Notes: generated by a model from the sequence alone, not told the origin. A stretch of 64,000 nt of DNA from Pseudoalteromonas holothuriae (GCF_945859825.1 NZ_CAMAPC010000008.1:124001-188000); one strand, 5' to 3'. Positions 1-9,156 are shown, counted from the first letter of the stretch. A program made the numbers and translations.

Positions 1-27
1 GTGGTGCACTTTTGGGGTTTTTGAGGA

Positions 28-41
28 AGGACATATGTCCT
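28..41. terminator. Palindrome, possible terminator of the upstream gene
   Basis: AGGACATATGTCCT is a perfect 14 bp palindrome followed by a T-rich stretch on the plus strand. It could be the terminator of a gene ending before the window. The stem is short, so this is tentative. Confidence 0.35.
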
Positions 42-155
42 CTTTATTTTGGTTTTTTGTTGCTAAAAGCTGTGAACGTCGGGGTAATTGTTGCTAAAAA
101 TTAAAAAAACTCTGTTTTTTATTGTTGGCTTAGCAGTAATATTTTATTTTGCTGC

Positions 156-161
156 TATAAT
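156..161 (+). promoter_or_regulatory. Candidate -10 box for the TonB receptor gene
   Basis: A perfect TATAAT lies about 160 bp upstream of the chosen receptor start. No good -35 box is found at 16-18 bp, so the promoter may depend on an activator. The rest of 42-319 holds no gene that I can support. Confidence 0.3.
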
Positions 162-319
162 GTTTGCGTCACGTTCAGCCTTACAAACTCGCTTTGCACT
201 CTCGATTGTAAGGTCCGCGTAAATATAAACGCGAAAAATTGAACGTACCACGCCAAGTGATACGGCGACCATACATACCGTTGAACAAAAAGAGTGCACA
301 TAAAAGGTTAAGCCCCAAC

Positions 320-2620
320 ATGAATGCAATGAAAAGATCTACGTTAGCGACTTTAATTAATGCAGCGTTGCTCTCTACTGTAGCAGGTACTTCATTTTCT
401 ACTCTCGCTGCTGAACAAACCCCTGATGCAAAAAGCAACCAGCTTGAGGTTATCCAGATCACAGCACGTAAGCGTGTTGAGAACGCACAGGAAGTGCCTG
501 TTAGTGTATCTGCACTGCAAGGAGACAACTTAGACGCGTATAGCTCTGCAGGTATGGATATTCGTTTTATGAACGCGAAAATTCCTAGCCTATCTGTAGA
601 ATCCTCTTTTGGCCGTACATTTCCGCGCTTTTATGTTCGTGGCCTTGGCAATACCGATTTTGACTTAAATGCATCGCAGCCAGTCTCTTTAGTGGTTGAT
701 GAAGTAGTGCAAGAGAACCCAATCCTTAAAGGTTTCCCTGTATTTGACGTTGCACGTGTTGAAGTACTTCGTGGTCCGCAAGGCACATTGTTTGGTCGTA
801 ATACACCAGCAGGTCTTGTCAAGTTTGACTCAGTCAAGCCAAGTCAGTCTTTTGATGCATACGGTGCGGTATCATATGGCAGTAAAGGTTCTGTTGACTT
901 TGAAGGTGCGGTGGGTGCAGGATTAACTGAGCGTCTTTCAGCACGCGTTTCACTACTTTGGCAAGACAAAGAAGATTATATTGATATAAAAGCTCCTGGT
1001 TTTGAAAAAGCAGATTCATTAGGTGGTTATAATGAAAAAGCGGCACGCGTGCAGTTTTTGTATGAAGGTGACGATTTCACTGGTTTATTAAACTATCATG
1101 TACGAGATTTAGATGGTCGCCCAATTGCATTTCGTGCCAACTTAATCGAAAAAGGCACCAATAATATTAACCCTGCTTATGATAATGATGTTGTTTACCA
1201 TGATGCTGCGTCACGTTCAACACAACAAGTTGACTCCCAAGGTTTAAACCTTAAGCTTGAGTGGGACTTAGCACAACACACCATTACTTCAATTACGGCT
1301 TGGGAAAGTGCAGAAATTTATTCTCGCGCAGATGTTGATGGTGGTTATGGTGCGGCATTTATCGGTTTTCAAGGTCCGGGTATAATTCCATTTCCATCAG
1401 AAACTGCTGATGCAATTCCTGATCACGACCAGTATACACAAGAGCTTCGCCTTTCAAGTAATTTCTCTGGTGACATCAACTATCAAGTTGGGGTGTTCTT
1501 ATTTGAAGAAGACTTAACAATCGAGAGTATTTCTTACGACACATTAAGTTATGATGCAGCAGCAAGCAACTTTGGCCTACAAAACGGTTATGCTGTTCAA
1601 AATCAAGATACATCAGCATGGGCTGTATTTGGTTCAGTGGATTACACTGTAACTGACAAGCTAAAAATTACCGCGGGTCTTCGTTACTCAGATGATGATA
1701 AAGAGTTTTATGCTAAACGTACGAAGAGCCCTACCGGTGCTGCAGATTTATTAGAAGGTCGTGCTAACCCTAGTGATAGCCATGTTAGTTGGGATCTAAG
1801 TGCTGCATATAAGTATAGTGATGACATTAACCTGTTTGCTCGAGTTGCAAATGGTTTTCGCGCTCCAAGTGTTCAGGGTCGCATTCTGTTTGGAGATGCG
1901 GTAACAGTTGCTAACTCTGAAACTATTAATTCAATAGAAGCGGGTATTAAATCAGACGTTTTAGATGGTCAAGGTCGTGTTAATGCGACGGTATTTTACT
2001 TCCAAATGGATGACCAGCAGTTAACAGCTGTAGGTGGTGGTGCAAACTTCAACCGTCTAATCAATGCAAACAAAACCACAGGATATGGTTTCGAGTTAGA
2101 TACCGAGTGGGTATTAACCGATGAACTAAATGCGACATTTAACTTAAGTTACAATAAAACTGAGTTAGACGATAATGACTTAGCGGTAGCTGTGTGTGGT
2201 CAGTGTACAGTGACAGACCCAACCTATGAAATTCAGGGGTCATTTGGTCCTGAAACTAGAGCTATTTTAGATGGCAATAGCTTGCCACATGCGCCAGAGT
2301 GGATTGCAAATGCAACACTTCGTTATACTAAAGAGCTAGAAGGAGGAGACTTCTTCATATACGGCGACATGTCATATCGTAGCGAAATTGATTTCTTTTT
2401 ATATAAATCAATTGAGTTTGAAGGGGAAGCCTTGTTTGAAACAGGTATCCGCACTGGTTATATGTGGGTATCAGGTGATAACGAGTACGAAGTATCGGCA
2501 TTTGTTCGTAATCTATTTGATGAACAAGTGGTTATTGGTGGTGTAGACTTCAATAACAACACGGGCATGTTGAATGAAGAGCGTTATATAGGTGCTGAGT
2601 TTAAGGTTCGTTTTTTCTAA
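320..2620 (+). CDS. TonB-dependent outer membrane receptor
   Basis: Ligand-gated outer membrane transporter powered by TonB-ExbBD. The reading frame opens at a TTG at 239, but the ATG at 320 is preferred: it starts a typical signal peptide (MNAMKRSTLATLINAALLS, then a cleavage site near LAAEQ). A TonB-box-like stretch (LEVIQITA) follows, then a plug domain containing VEVLRGPQGTLFGRNT and a long barrel ending in an aromatic Phe (FKVRFF), as outer membrane barrels do. At about 767 residues the length is normal. The RGPQGTLFGRNT plug style is common in receptors for non-siderophore nutrients in marine Alteromonadales, but the substrate cannot be told from sequence. No regulator or catabolic partner gene is adjacent. 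Confidence 0.93.
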   Translation: MNAMKRSTLATLINAALLSTVAGTSFSTLAAEQTPDAKSNQLEVIQITARKRVENAQEVPVSVSALQGDNLDAYSSAGMDIRFMNAKIPSLSVESSFGRTFPRFYVRGLGNTDFDLNASQPVSLVVDEVVQENPILKGFPVFDVARVEVLRGPQGTLFGRNTPAGLVKFDSVKPSQSFDAYGAVSYGSKGSVDFEGAVGAGLTERLSARVSLLWQDKEDYIDIKAPGFEKADSLGGYNEKAARVQFLYEGDDFTGLLNYHVRDLDGRPIAFRANLIEKGTNNINPAYDNDVVYHDAASRSTQQVDSQGLNLKLEWDLAQHTITSITAWESAEIYSRADVDGGYGAAFIGFQGPGIIPFPSETADAIPDHDQYTQELRLSSNFSGDINYQVGVFLFEEDLTIESISYDTLSYDAAASNFGLQNGYAVQNQDTSAWAVFGSVDYTVTDKLKITAGLRYSDDDKEFYAKRTKSPTGAADLLEGRANPSDSHVSWDLSAAYKYSDDINLFARVANGFRAPSVQGRILFGDAVTVANSETINSIEAGIKSDVLDGQGRVNATVFYFQMDDQQLTAVGGGANFNRLINANKTTGYGFELDTEWVLTDELNATFNLSYNKTELDDNDLAVAVCGQCTVTDPTYEIQGSFGPETRAILDGNSLPHAPEWIANATLRYTKELEGGDFFIYGDMSYRSEIDFFLYKSIEFEGEALFETGIRTGYMWVSGDNEYEVSAFVRNLFDEQVVIGGVDFNNNTGMLNEERYIGAEFKVRFF

Positions 2621-2643
2621 ACTAAACACATCACATTATGATG

Positions 2644-2671
2644 AAAAAGCCCGCTTTTAAGTGGGTTTTTT
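2644..2671 (+). terminator. Rho-independent terminator after the TonB receptor gene
   Basis: Inverted arms AAAAAGCCCGCTT and AAGTGGGTTTTTT, with two G-T pairs and a two-base loop, followed by T-rich sequence. It lies 24 bp after the receptor stop codon. Confidence 0.75.
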
Positions 2672-2741
2672 ATTGTCTGTAATGAAAAGCTTCGCCAGAG
2701 CTGATACAGTCCCTTACAACACAGAAATAAAGAGAAAGAAG

Positions 2742-3041
2742 ATGTCTGGATTTTGGAATTACCGTATCATTTTTTGTGAAGCTACCAAAGATGAAGCGGA
2801 GCTTTATCAAATACATGAAGTTGAATACAACCTCAATGGTAAGGTGACGAACTGGTCAGAAACGGGCGCAGCTCCATTTGGTCGTACAATTGCTGAATTA
2901 CAAGCCGATGCTGAGAGGTTAAAATCAGCGTTTGATAAACCCATACTCAAAGTTGAGAGAAAGGCTCGCGGCTATGAGTTAGTCGAAGTTGAAAGTGGGC
3001 TTGAAGCAAGCGCTGAGCCACCCGCGGGTTTAGCCAAGTAA
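2742..3041 (+). CDS. Conserved small protein of unknown function
   Basis: A 99-residue soluble protein starting MSGFWNYRIIFC. The ATG at 2742 is chosen because a purine-rich ribosome site (GAGAAAGAAG) sits directly before it; the longer open frame begins inside the preceding terminator. The first ~45 residues look like a small beta-sheet unit with several aromatic and acidic positions (YRIIFCEATKDEAELYQIHEVEY), and a short helix follows. There is no signal peptide or membrane segment. It lies 22 bp before the HAD phosphatase gene and is probably cotranscribed with it. I do not recognise a named family and give no function. Confidence 0.7.
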   Translation: MSGFWNYRIIFCEATKDEAELYQIHEVEYNLNGKVTNWSETGAAPFGRTIAELQADAERLKSAFDKPILKVERKARGYELVEVESGLEASAEPPAGLAK

Positions 3042-3063
3042 GTTAACTTTCAAGGAGTGCATT

Positions 3064-3717
3064 ATGAGTTTACAGGCCATTTTATTTGATTTCGATGGAA
3101 CCCTAGTGGATTCTGAAGTACTCCATTACCAAAGTTGGATGCAAGTTTTAGCGCCTTGGAATATTCATTATGATGAGTTGTCATTTTGTGATGAATTTAG
3201 TGGCGTGCCGAGCTTACAAGCGGCTGATATTCTCAACCAACGGCATGGTTTAAATCGGCAACCTGAAGCACTCACTGAGCAGAAAAACCGTTTATTTGTT
3301 GATGTAGCGGCTACGCTATCGCCTAAGTTGATGCCTTTTGCTAAAGAGATACTAGCCCAAGCGAGTAAACAGTTTACCCTCGCACTTGTTACGGGCAGTA
3401 CGCGTGCAGAGGCGCTTCCTGTGCTTGCGCACTACCAGTTAGATAAATTATTTCAATATATCGTGTGTAAAGACGATGTGGCAAATGCAAAGCCCCACCC
3501 AGAGCCATATAGCAAAGCGTTGACGCATTTATCATTGACAGCAAGTCAAGCACTCGCCATCGAAGATACACAGACAGGTCTCGCATCAGCCACTTCTGCT
3601 GGATTAAAAACGATTGTGGTCCCTAATCATCACTCAAAGCAGCAAGACTTATCCAAAGCAACCTATCAAGTACAAAATTTACAAGCTGCTTGGCAGCAAA
3701 TACAACAATTGATATAA
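3064..3717 (+). CDS. HAD-superfamily hydrolase (beta-phosphoglucomutase/phosphatase type)
   Basis: Cytoplasmic phosphatase or phosphomutase of HAD subfamily IA. Motif I is FDFDGTLVDS at the N-terminus, motif II is the Thr/Ser in VTGSTR, the motif III lysine lies in KPHPEPY, and motif IV is EDTQTGLASA. A helical cap lies between motifs I and II, as in beta-phosphoglucomutase-like enzymes. The length of 217 residues is normal. AAGGAG lies 7 bp before the ATG. The substrate is probably a small sugar or nucleotide phosphate, but the family is too broad to say which. Confidence 0.88.
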   Translation: MSLQAILFDFDGTLVDSEVLHYQSWMQVLAPWNIHYDELSFCDEFSGVPSLQAADILNQRHGLNRQPEALTEQKNRLFVDVAATLSPKLMPFAKEILAQASKQFTLALVTGSTRAEALPVLAHYQLDKLFQYIVCKDDVANAKPHPEPYSKALTHLSLTASQALAIEDTQTGLASATSAGLKTIVVPNHHSKQQDLSKATYQVQNLQAAWQQIQQLI

Positions 3718-4046
3718 CCAGCAGGCAATTTCAATACAATGCTACCCAGTATGCTTAATAACTAGATATCGGGATATGAAAATTTGCCCGTTCAAGCTTT
3801 ACTTTAACTTGTAATAGCCTGTTATTAATATATAAAAGCATCAAAAAATTGAATGAAGTATCATCATTGGATTATTTCACGTGAGTCATTTAGCTCGCTA
3901 GACTGATCAATGTTTTAATCAAATTGGTATTAAATAATCAATATTTGCAAAAAGTCCGCTGTTCAATAGCAACCTGTGTTATGACTACCCATAAATGAAT
4001 ATTTGTTCTAACTTTAATAGCTCTATTAAGTGCAAGGAGCTTTAAA
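3718..4046. other. Intergenic gap with no recognised feature
   Basis: 329 bp between the HAD phosphatase and the DNA ligase. AT-rich, with no convincing small gene, hairpin or repeat. It probably carries the ligase promoter, but no clear -35/-10 pair stands out. Confidence 0.5.
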
Positions 4047-4883
4047 ATGAAAGTATGGATACTATTGTTGTTGGGTTTTATTAACTATGCAGCTGCCTCG
4101 GTGGCTAAGATCCCCCAAAAAGTTGAATTAGCAAATCAATACCACAAAGATATTAACCTGACAGACTATTTGGTGAGTGAGAAATTTGATGGTGTTAGGG
4201 CAATTTGGAACGGCCATAATCTAATTACTAAAAGTGGGCTAATTATTTCAGCGCCAGCGTGGTTCACTGAGCCGCTTGATAATGAGGTGTTAGAGGGCGA
4301 ATTGTGGTCTGGCTACAAGCAATTTGCGTTTGTTAGTGCATTAGCACGTAGTAAGAGACAACGAGATGCGGATTGGCAACAAGTGCGCTACCTCGTATTT
4401 GATGCGCCAGATCCTGCTTTACCATTTAGTGCAAGGTATCAGCATTACCAAGCAAAAATAAACCGTATGAAAACCACGCATATTCATGCCGTGGAGCAAC
4501 TGCATTTTGAACATCAACAACAACTTGAGCAATACTATCAGATGGTTTTAATGCGCGGTGGAGAAGGTTTAATACTTCACCAAAAGCATGCATTACACCA
4601 AGCAGGTCGTTCTGACCGAATACTAAAGTACAAACCATATCAAGACGCTGAAGCAATTGTGATTGGTTATACCGAAGGTAAAGGTAAATATAAAGGGATG
4701 ATAGGCGCGCTAAAGGTAAAAAGTGAGCAAGGGCTTGAGTTCAAAATTGGCACCGGCATTAGCGATCAACTCCGTCAGCAACCACCAAAAATTGGTTCGC
4801 AAATCACATATCGCTATCAAGGTTTGACTAAATACGGTAAACCACGGTTTGCACGCCTTCTAAGAGTGAGGCCAAAGCTATAA
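4047..4883 (+). CDS. ATP-dependent DNA ligase, exported Lig E type
   Basis: Seals nicks in duplex DNA using ATP. The adenylation motif I is EKFDGVRA near residue 48, with Lys as the AMP acceptor; LEGELW (motif III), GGEGLILH (motif IV) and LKYKPY (motif V) follow, then a small OB-fold domain near residues 200-278. At 278 residues it is a minimal ligase without accessory domains. An N-terminal signal peptide (MKVWILLLLGFINYAAAS) predicts a periplasmic location, the hallmark of Lig E enzymes of Gram-negative bacteria. The role is inferred to be joining extracellular or incoming DNA. AAGGAG precedes the start. It appears monocistronic. Confidence 0.9.
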   Translation: MKVWILLLLGFINYAAASVAKIPQKVELANQYHKDINLTDYLVSEKFDGVRAIWNGHNLITKSGLIISAPAWFTEPLDNEVLEGELWSGYKQFAFVSALARSKRQRDADWQQVRYLVFDAPDPALPFSARYQHYQAKINRMKTTHIHAVEQLHFEHQQQLEQYYQMVLMRGGEGLILHQKHALHQAGRSDRILKYKPYQDAEAIVIGYTEGKGKYKGMIGALKVKSEQGLEFKIGTGISDQLRQQPPKIGSQITYRYQGLTKYGKPRFARLLRVRPKL

Positions 4884-4964
4884 TTACGGCTCAGTATATC
4901 GGTTGAGGTTTTAGTGGGAGTTATGATAATCTGCGCGGCCTTTTGCTGTTGTTAGGTATGTTAG

Positions 4965-6332
4965 ATGATTGTTGGTTTTGACTATGGAAGTTCAAATTGT
5001 GCAATAGGCACGATGGCAGATGATAGACAAGTTAGGTTGTTGGAACTTGAAGCAGGTCGCTGTTATTTACCCTCAACATTATATGCCCAACATAACACTT
5101 TGATTGTTGACTTTGTGGCTAAACAATTGGCTAACACTGAATATGGCAACGATTATCGTCAATCACGTTTAGCATTGCTAAATGGTATTGGTGCAATACG
5201 TCAAGACTTAGATTTAGCAACTGGTGATACCGGTATACACATAGGCCAAGCTGCGATAGATGAATATATTGACTTTCCCGAAGAGGGTTATTTTGTAAAG
5301 TCCCCAAAGTCATTCTTTGGAGCCGTAGGTTTAAAACCACAGCAAATTTCTTTTTTTGAAGATATTGCTACAGCCATGATCATGCAAATCAAGCACCGAG
5401 CTGAGCAGCAATTAGCGCAAACCATTACACACACAGTCATTGGTCGACCAGTTAACTTTCAAGCGGTTGGTGGAGAGCAAAGCAACCAACAGGCAGTAGA
5501 TATTTTAACTGTCGCGGCTAAACGAGCTGGGTTTAAAGAAGTTGAATTTTTGTATGAACCGTTAGCTGCAGGTATTGATTATGAGTCAAGGCTAAACCAA
5601 GACCAAAAAGTGCTGGTGATTGATATTGGCGGAGGGACGAGTGACTGCTCGTTTGTGCAAATGGGGCCAAGTTACCGTGGGCGCAGTGAACGCCAGCAAG
5701 ACTTTTTGTCTCATACGGGTAAACGCCTTGGAGGAAATGACTTAGATATTGCCACTGCGTATCGCAGCTTTATGCCGTTGTGTGGGCTTGACTCTACTTT
5801 AAAGTCAGGTTTACCGATGCCTAACCAATTATATTGGCAGGCGTGTAAAATCAATGATCTTCATTTGCAAACCGAGTTTTATGCTCAAGCTAGCAGTCGG
5901 CATTTGCAAGCAATGCTTAAAGATGTGAGTGAGCCTGAAAAATTAGCTCGATTATTAACAATTCAACAAAATAAGCTGGGGCACCAAGTAGTGCGCCAAG
6001 GTGAGCTGAGTAAAATTGCTTTATCGAGTGATGCGCATTATGTAGCCGAACTCGGTTGCATTGATGATGATTTGACGAAGTTAGTCACGCAGACACAGCT
6101 ACAAGATGCGATTGCGGATAGTTTGCAGCAAATTTGTATATTAGCGCAAGATGCAATCACCAGTGCACAGACACAACCAGATGTTATTTATTTAACAGGA
6201 GGCAGTGCCCAATCCCCACTTATTAAAGCGGCTTTACAACAGAGCCTTGGAGACATTCCAATGCTCAATGGTGATAATTTTGGCAGTGTTACTGCGGGAT
6301 TAACCAAGTGGGCCACGCAAATTTTCAAGTAG
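4965..6332 (+). CDS. yegD: YegD-like Hsp70-family chaperone
   Basis: Actin/Hsp70-fold ATPase. It starts MIVGFDYGSSNCAIG (phosphate 1 motif), has VLVIDIGGGTSDCSF near residue 210 (phosphate 2) and ends with YLTGGSAQSPLIKAAL (adenosine motif). Its 455 residues match E. coli YegD; it has the nucleotide-binding domain but no substrate-binding and lid domain of DnaK. Cytoplasmic. Its clients are unknown. It stands alone on the plus strand and faces the convergent mgsA. Confidence 0.88.
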   Translation: MIVGFDYGSSNCAIGTMADDRQVRLLELEAGRCYLPSTLYAQHNTLIVDFVAKQLANTEYGNDYRQSRLALLNGIGAIRQDLDLATGDTGIHIGQAAIDEYIDFPEEGYFVKSPKSFFGAVGLKPQQISFFEDIATAMIMQIKHRAEQQLAQTITHTVIGRPVNFQAVGGEQSNQQAVDILTVAAKRAGFKEVEFLYEPLAAGIDYESRLNQDQKVLVIDIGGGTSDCSFVQMGPSYRGRSERQQDFLSHTGKRLGGNDLDIATAYRSFMPLCGLDSTLKSGLPMPNQLYWQACKINDLHLQTEFYAQASSRHLQAMLKDVSEPEKLARLLTIQQNKLGHQVVRQGELSKIALSSDAHYVAELGCIDDDLTKLVTQTQLQDAIADSLQQICILAQDAITSAQTQPDVIYLTGGSAQSPLIKAALQQSLGDIPMLNGDNFGSVTAGLTKWATQIFK

Positions 6333-6376
6333 CTCAATATGTTTAGGTAGTGCTGAGCTACCCAAATAAACTCTAG

Positions 6377-6835
6377 CTAGTCTAAACGTGTCGCTAAGTA
6401 GCTCTGGTAGTCAGGTAAGTTGCGAGATACTTCCTGATCCATGACTTGTGAGCTTATTAATATGTCTGCGGTGACTTCATTACAAGCGACTGGAATGTTC
6501 CACACCGCCGCTAAACGAAGTAATGCTTTAACATCAGGATCATGAGGCTGCGAAGCGAGTGGGTCCCAAAAAAATATCAACATATGAATTTGGTGCTCAG
6601 CAATTTTGGCACCAATTTGTTGATCTCCCCCCATTGGACCGCTTAGTAGCTTTTCTACGCATAGCCCAGTGGTTTTTTCGATTACGAGGCCTGTTGTGCC
6701 AGTGGCATATAAGTTATGAGTATGTAAAATACTCTTATGAGTAAAACACCAGTTTTTTAACGCCGTTTTTTTTCCATCATGGGCTACTAATGCAATATTT
6801 TTTTGCTTTGGAAGTGTCTGTATTATTGTTTGCAT
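6377..6835 (-). CDS. mgsA: Methylglyoxal synthase
   Basis: Converts dihydroxyacetone phosphate to methylglyoxal and phosphate, an overflow bypass of lower glycolysis. Visible family motifs: ALVAHDGKK at the N-terminus, ATGTTG, SGPMGGDQQIGA (phosphate binding and the catalytic Asp region), FFWDPL with QPHDPDVKALLR, and PVACNEVTAD. The 152 residues equal the family length. It lies 9 bp downstream of the LysE-type exporter gene on the same strand, so the two are probably cotranscribed. Confidence 0.95.
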   Translation of the reverse strand: MQTIIQTLPKQKNIALVAHDGKKTALKNWCFTHKSILHTHNLYATGTTGLVIEKTTGLCVEKLLSGPMGGDQQIGAKIAEHQIHMLIFFWDPLASQPHDPDVKALLRLAAVWNIPVACNEVTADILISSQVMDQEVSRNLPDYQSYLATRLD

Positions 6836-6844
6836 TTTTGAATC

Positions 6845-7474
6845 TCACAATATCAAGTTTATTGCCAAAGCAATAAAAATTAACCCCGATGCTCTATCTA
6901 TCCATAAAGGGGCGCTGGGGTGGCGACGGAAATACCCTGCAATCTTGTCACCACCATAGATGTATAGGCAGTCTATTGGAAATGCTAAAATAGGGTATAA
7001 AAGGCCAAAGATAGCTAATTGCACCGTTGCGGATGAAAGGCTCGGGTCAACAAATTGCGGAATAAAAGCAATAAAAAAGAGTGCAACTTTGGGGTTGAGC
7101 ACTTCAGTCATCATCGCTTGAAAAAAAACGTTACCGGATTTTTTGGTACTTACATGAGGCTTTTCTTCACATGAAAGTGGTTGGTTAAATGTTACTTTTA
7201 GTGTTTTTAACCCTAAAAATGCAAGGTAGGCAGCACCTAAATATAACACTGAGTTAAAGGCCGTTTCGGAGGCTTTTAATATTGCAGATAAACCGACAAC
7301 GGCAAATAGGGTATGAATAATGCCGCCTACAGCAAACCCTAGTGCACTTTTCATACCTGCAGCTCTGCCATGCGTAAAAGTTTGTGCCATTAAGAATGCA
7401 TTTGAAGGGCCAGGTGCGACAGCGATAATGGTACAGGCAACTAAAAACGACACTAAGGATTCTGGGTTGAGCAT
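6845..7474 (-). CDS. LysE/RhtB-family amino acid exporter
   Basis: Inner membrane efflux protein of 209 residues with about six hydrophobic segments. The N-terminal family signature is AVAPGPSNAFLMAQTFTHGR, with GFAVGG following and LNPKVALFFIAFIPQF in the middle, the typical second conserved block. The substrate is a small amino acid or derivative that cannot be assigned from sequence. It is first in a two-gene unit with mgsA. The ribosome site before the ATG is weak. No divergent regulator is adjacent. Confidence 0.88.
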   Translation of the reverse strand: MLNPESLVSFLVACTIIAVAPGPSNAFLMAQTFTHGRAAGMKSALGFAVGGIIHTLFAVVGLSAILKASETAFNSVLYLGAAYLAFLGLKTLKVTFNQPLSCEEKPHVSTKKSGNVFFQAMMTEVLNPKVALFFIAFIPQFVDPSLSSATVQLAIFGLLYPILAFPIDCLYIYGGDKIAGYFRRHPSAPLWIDRASGLIFIALAINLIL

Positions 7475-7557
7475 GATTACATGGTTCTAAATTCAATTGT
7501 GTGAATAGTTTATGCTGTTTTGCAATGAAAATATACGCTCTATCAGCGAGACAAAAA

Positions 7558-7579
7558 AAGCGGGCTAAGTAGCCCGCTT
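7558..7579 (-). terminator. Terminator of the degraded gene remnant
   Basis: AAGCGGGCT and AGCCCGCTT arms with a short loop, followed on the minus strand by a run of T (the A run at 7553-7559 on plus). It lies just after the stop codon of the remnant at 7598-7785 and is intact although that gene is destroyed. Confidence 0.8.
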
Positions 7580-7597
7580 AAATATTAGGTTGGGTTT

Positions 7598-7785
7598 TTA
7601 GAACACAACAGTTTGAGTGTCAGAACATACAGTTGTACTGCCTTGCTCACAAACTTGGTAAATGTAGCTGCCGCCGCCTTTGCCACTGATGCCGTCCGTA
7701 TATCTATTATCGTTGCTAGTTGTGACAATATTGCTACCGTTGCGATAAATATCTATTTGGCTTGTACTTGCCAGTTTAGGTCAAC
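7598..7785 (-). pseudogene. C-terminal remnant of a secreted protein (probably protease-associated domain)
   Basis: On the minus strand the bases read YVDLNW, QVQAK, then a stop. Shifted by one frame they continue as IDIYRNGSNIVTTS, NDNRYTDGISGKGGGS, YIYQVCEQGSTTVCSD and TQTVVF-stop. This is the last ~60 residues of a small fibronectin-like beta domain, of a kind often found at the C-terminus of secreted serine proteases in Pseudoalteromonas and Shewanella. A frameshift separates the two halves and no start or catalytic domain is present. It lies between the 3' end of the Bcr-type transporter gene and the LysE exporter. The protease link is from memory of the domain style, not a search. Confidence 0.6.
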
Positions 7786-7796
7786 GTATTTAAGAG

Positions 7797-7822
7797 CATA
7801 ATGTGGTTTAGGCCACATTATG
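7797..7822. terminator. Hairpin at the end of the Bcr-type transporter gene
   Basis: CATAATGTGG, a 6-base loop and CCACATTATG form a perfect 10 bp stem. The TAA stop of the transporter (7808-7810) lies in the loop, so the last codons are part of the hairpin. There is no strong T run, so it may protect the 3' end or terminate weakly. Confidence 0.5.
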
Positions 7823-8995
7823 GAAGAACTCTTTATGTTTACTTAATAGTAAAACCAGAAAGGGTAAGGCAAATAATAGGTGGAACCCCAATTGATAGGG
7901 AGCTGGTAAATGTAGTTGCTGGGTTAACAAAGCTAAAACGCCGGCTCCGCTCATTTGCATAACGCCAATGAGTGCCGATGCGGTGCCCGCTTGTTTCGCG
8001 AAGCCAGATAATGCTTTACCTGCGGCAGCACCTAATGAAAAAGCAAAGCCTATTGATGCAATATACATCGGTATCATATAGGCGGCAGGGTGTGAATAGC
8101 GAGTTGCCAATAACATAGTGAAGCCGCCAATACAAAATAGCGTTAAGCCGATGATAAGTGAGTTACGACTGTGACGTTTAATAAAAATGGGGGCGCTAAA
8201 GCTGGCAATAATACTTAATGCAGCATTGCCAGTGAACCAGCTGGTAAAGTTTGTTACAGAGCCACCTAGGTGGTTCATGATCCATCCCGGTGCAGTTGTC
8301 ACAAATACCAACATAGCGGCCATACCAAACATGGTGATCGAGCCATTGAACATGAATTCAGCATTTTTTAGCATAGGGTTAAAGCGGCGCAAGTCTAGAA
8401 TATGACCTTGATAAAAACTCTCTTTAGGTTTAGTTTCTCGATACAACCACAAAACAAGTAATAACCCCAATATTGAGAACCCAGCAAGGAACTCAAAATT
8501 GCTTCGCCAACCAAATTTTAGCGTTAACCAAGCGCCTAAGAGTGGTGCCAGTGCGGGAATAAAACACACAATACCGTTTAAGTAGGTGAGCATTTGGCCG
8601 CTGCCTTTATGTCCAAAGCTATCTCTGACAATTGCAAATGCAGCGACAAAAGTGGCGCAAGCGCCAAACCCTTGTAGTGAGCGCGCTATCATCATCCAGC
8701 GCCAACTTTCAACTGTTGAAGCCATAATAGCCCCGATAAAAAACAGGGTAATACCAGCTGTTGCGATAGGTTTTCTTCCATACTTATCCGAAAGAGGCCC
8801 TGCTATAAGTTGTCCTAACCCGACAGTTAGCATGTAAATACTAATGGTTTGTTGAATTTTTGATTCTGATACATTTAAGCCTTGCTGCATGGCCTGAAAA
8901 GCAGGCAGGTAAAGATCGATGCCTAACGGGCAAAAGATCACTAAAAGAGCAAGAATAAAGATAAGGGATTTGCTGGTTACTTGGGTATGCGGCAT
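7808..8995 (-). CDS. Bcr/CflA-family MFS drug exporter
   Basis: Twelve-helix proton-driven exporter of the DHA1 group. The ATG at 8995 is chosen: GGAGAAG lies just upstream, and translation gives MPHTQVTSKSLIFILALL, the first helix. Family features are PLGIDLYLPAF in helix 1, GQLIAGPLSDKYGRKP (MFS motif A after helix 2), and RSLQGFGAC and AIVRDSF (motif B region). Its 395 residues are normal. It is related to bicyclomycin and chloramphenicol exporters; the real substrate is unknown. It is divergent from the thioesterase-like gene at 9157. Confidence 0.9.
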   Translation of the reverse strand: MPHTQVTSKSLIFILALLVIFCPLGIDLYLPAFQAMQQGLNVSESKIQQTISIYMLTVGLGQLIAGPLSDKYGRKPIATAGITLFFIGAIMASTVESWRWMMIARSLQGFGACATFVAAFAIVRDSFGHKGSGQMLTYLNGIVCFIPALAPLLGAWLTLKFGWRSNFEFLAGFSILGLLLVLWLYRETKPKESFYQGHILDLRRFNPMLKNAEFMFNGSITMFGMAAMLVFVTTAPGWIMNHLGGSVTNFTSWFTGNAALSIIASFSAPIFIKRHSRNSLIIGLTLFCIGGFTMLLATRYSHPAAYMIPMYIASIGFAFSLGAAAGKALSGFAKQAGTASALIGVMQMSGAGVLALLTQQLHLPAPYQLGFHLLFALPFLVLLLSKHKEFFHNVA

Positions 8996-9156
8996 GACTT
9001 CTCCTTTTGGCCGATATTCTAATGGGCAAAATAAAAAAGAACAGGACAAAGCGCCGCATCATTAAAATAAAAACGCAAAATTCTCTATATGACTATTTTG
9101 TCAACAGGTCGGATGTGTTAGTTTTGTGTATCAATTTGTTTTTAGAGGTACTATTT

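Noticed and set aside
181..528. 115-residue minus-strand open frame over the start of the TonB receptor gene
   Set aside because: Antisense to a clear signal peptide and plug domain; no ribosome site.
7613..7801. 62-residue open frame on the plus strand
   Set aside because: It is the antisense shadow of the degraded C-terminal domain on the minus strand, which has the recognisable protein sequence.
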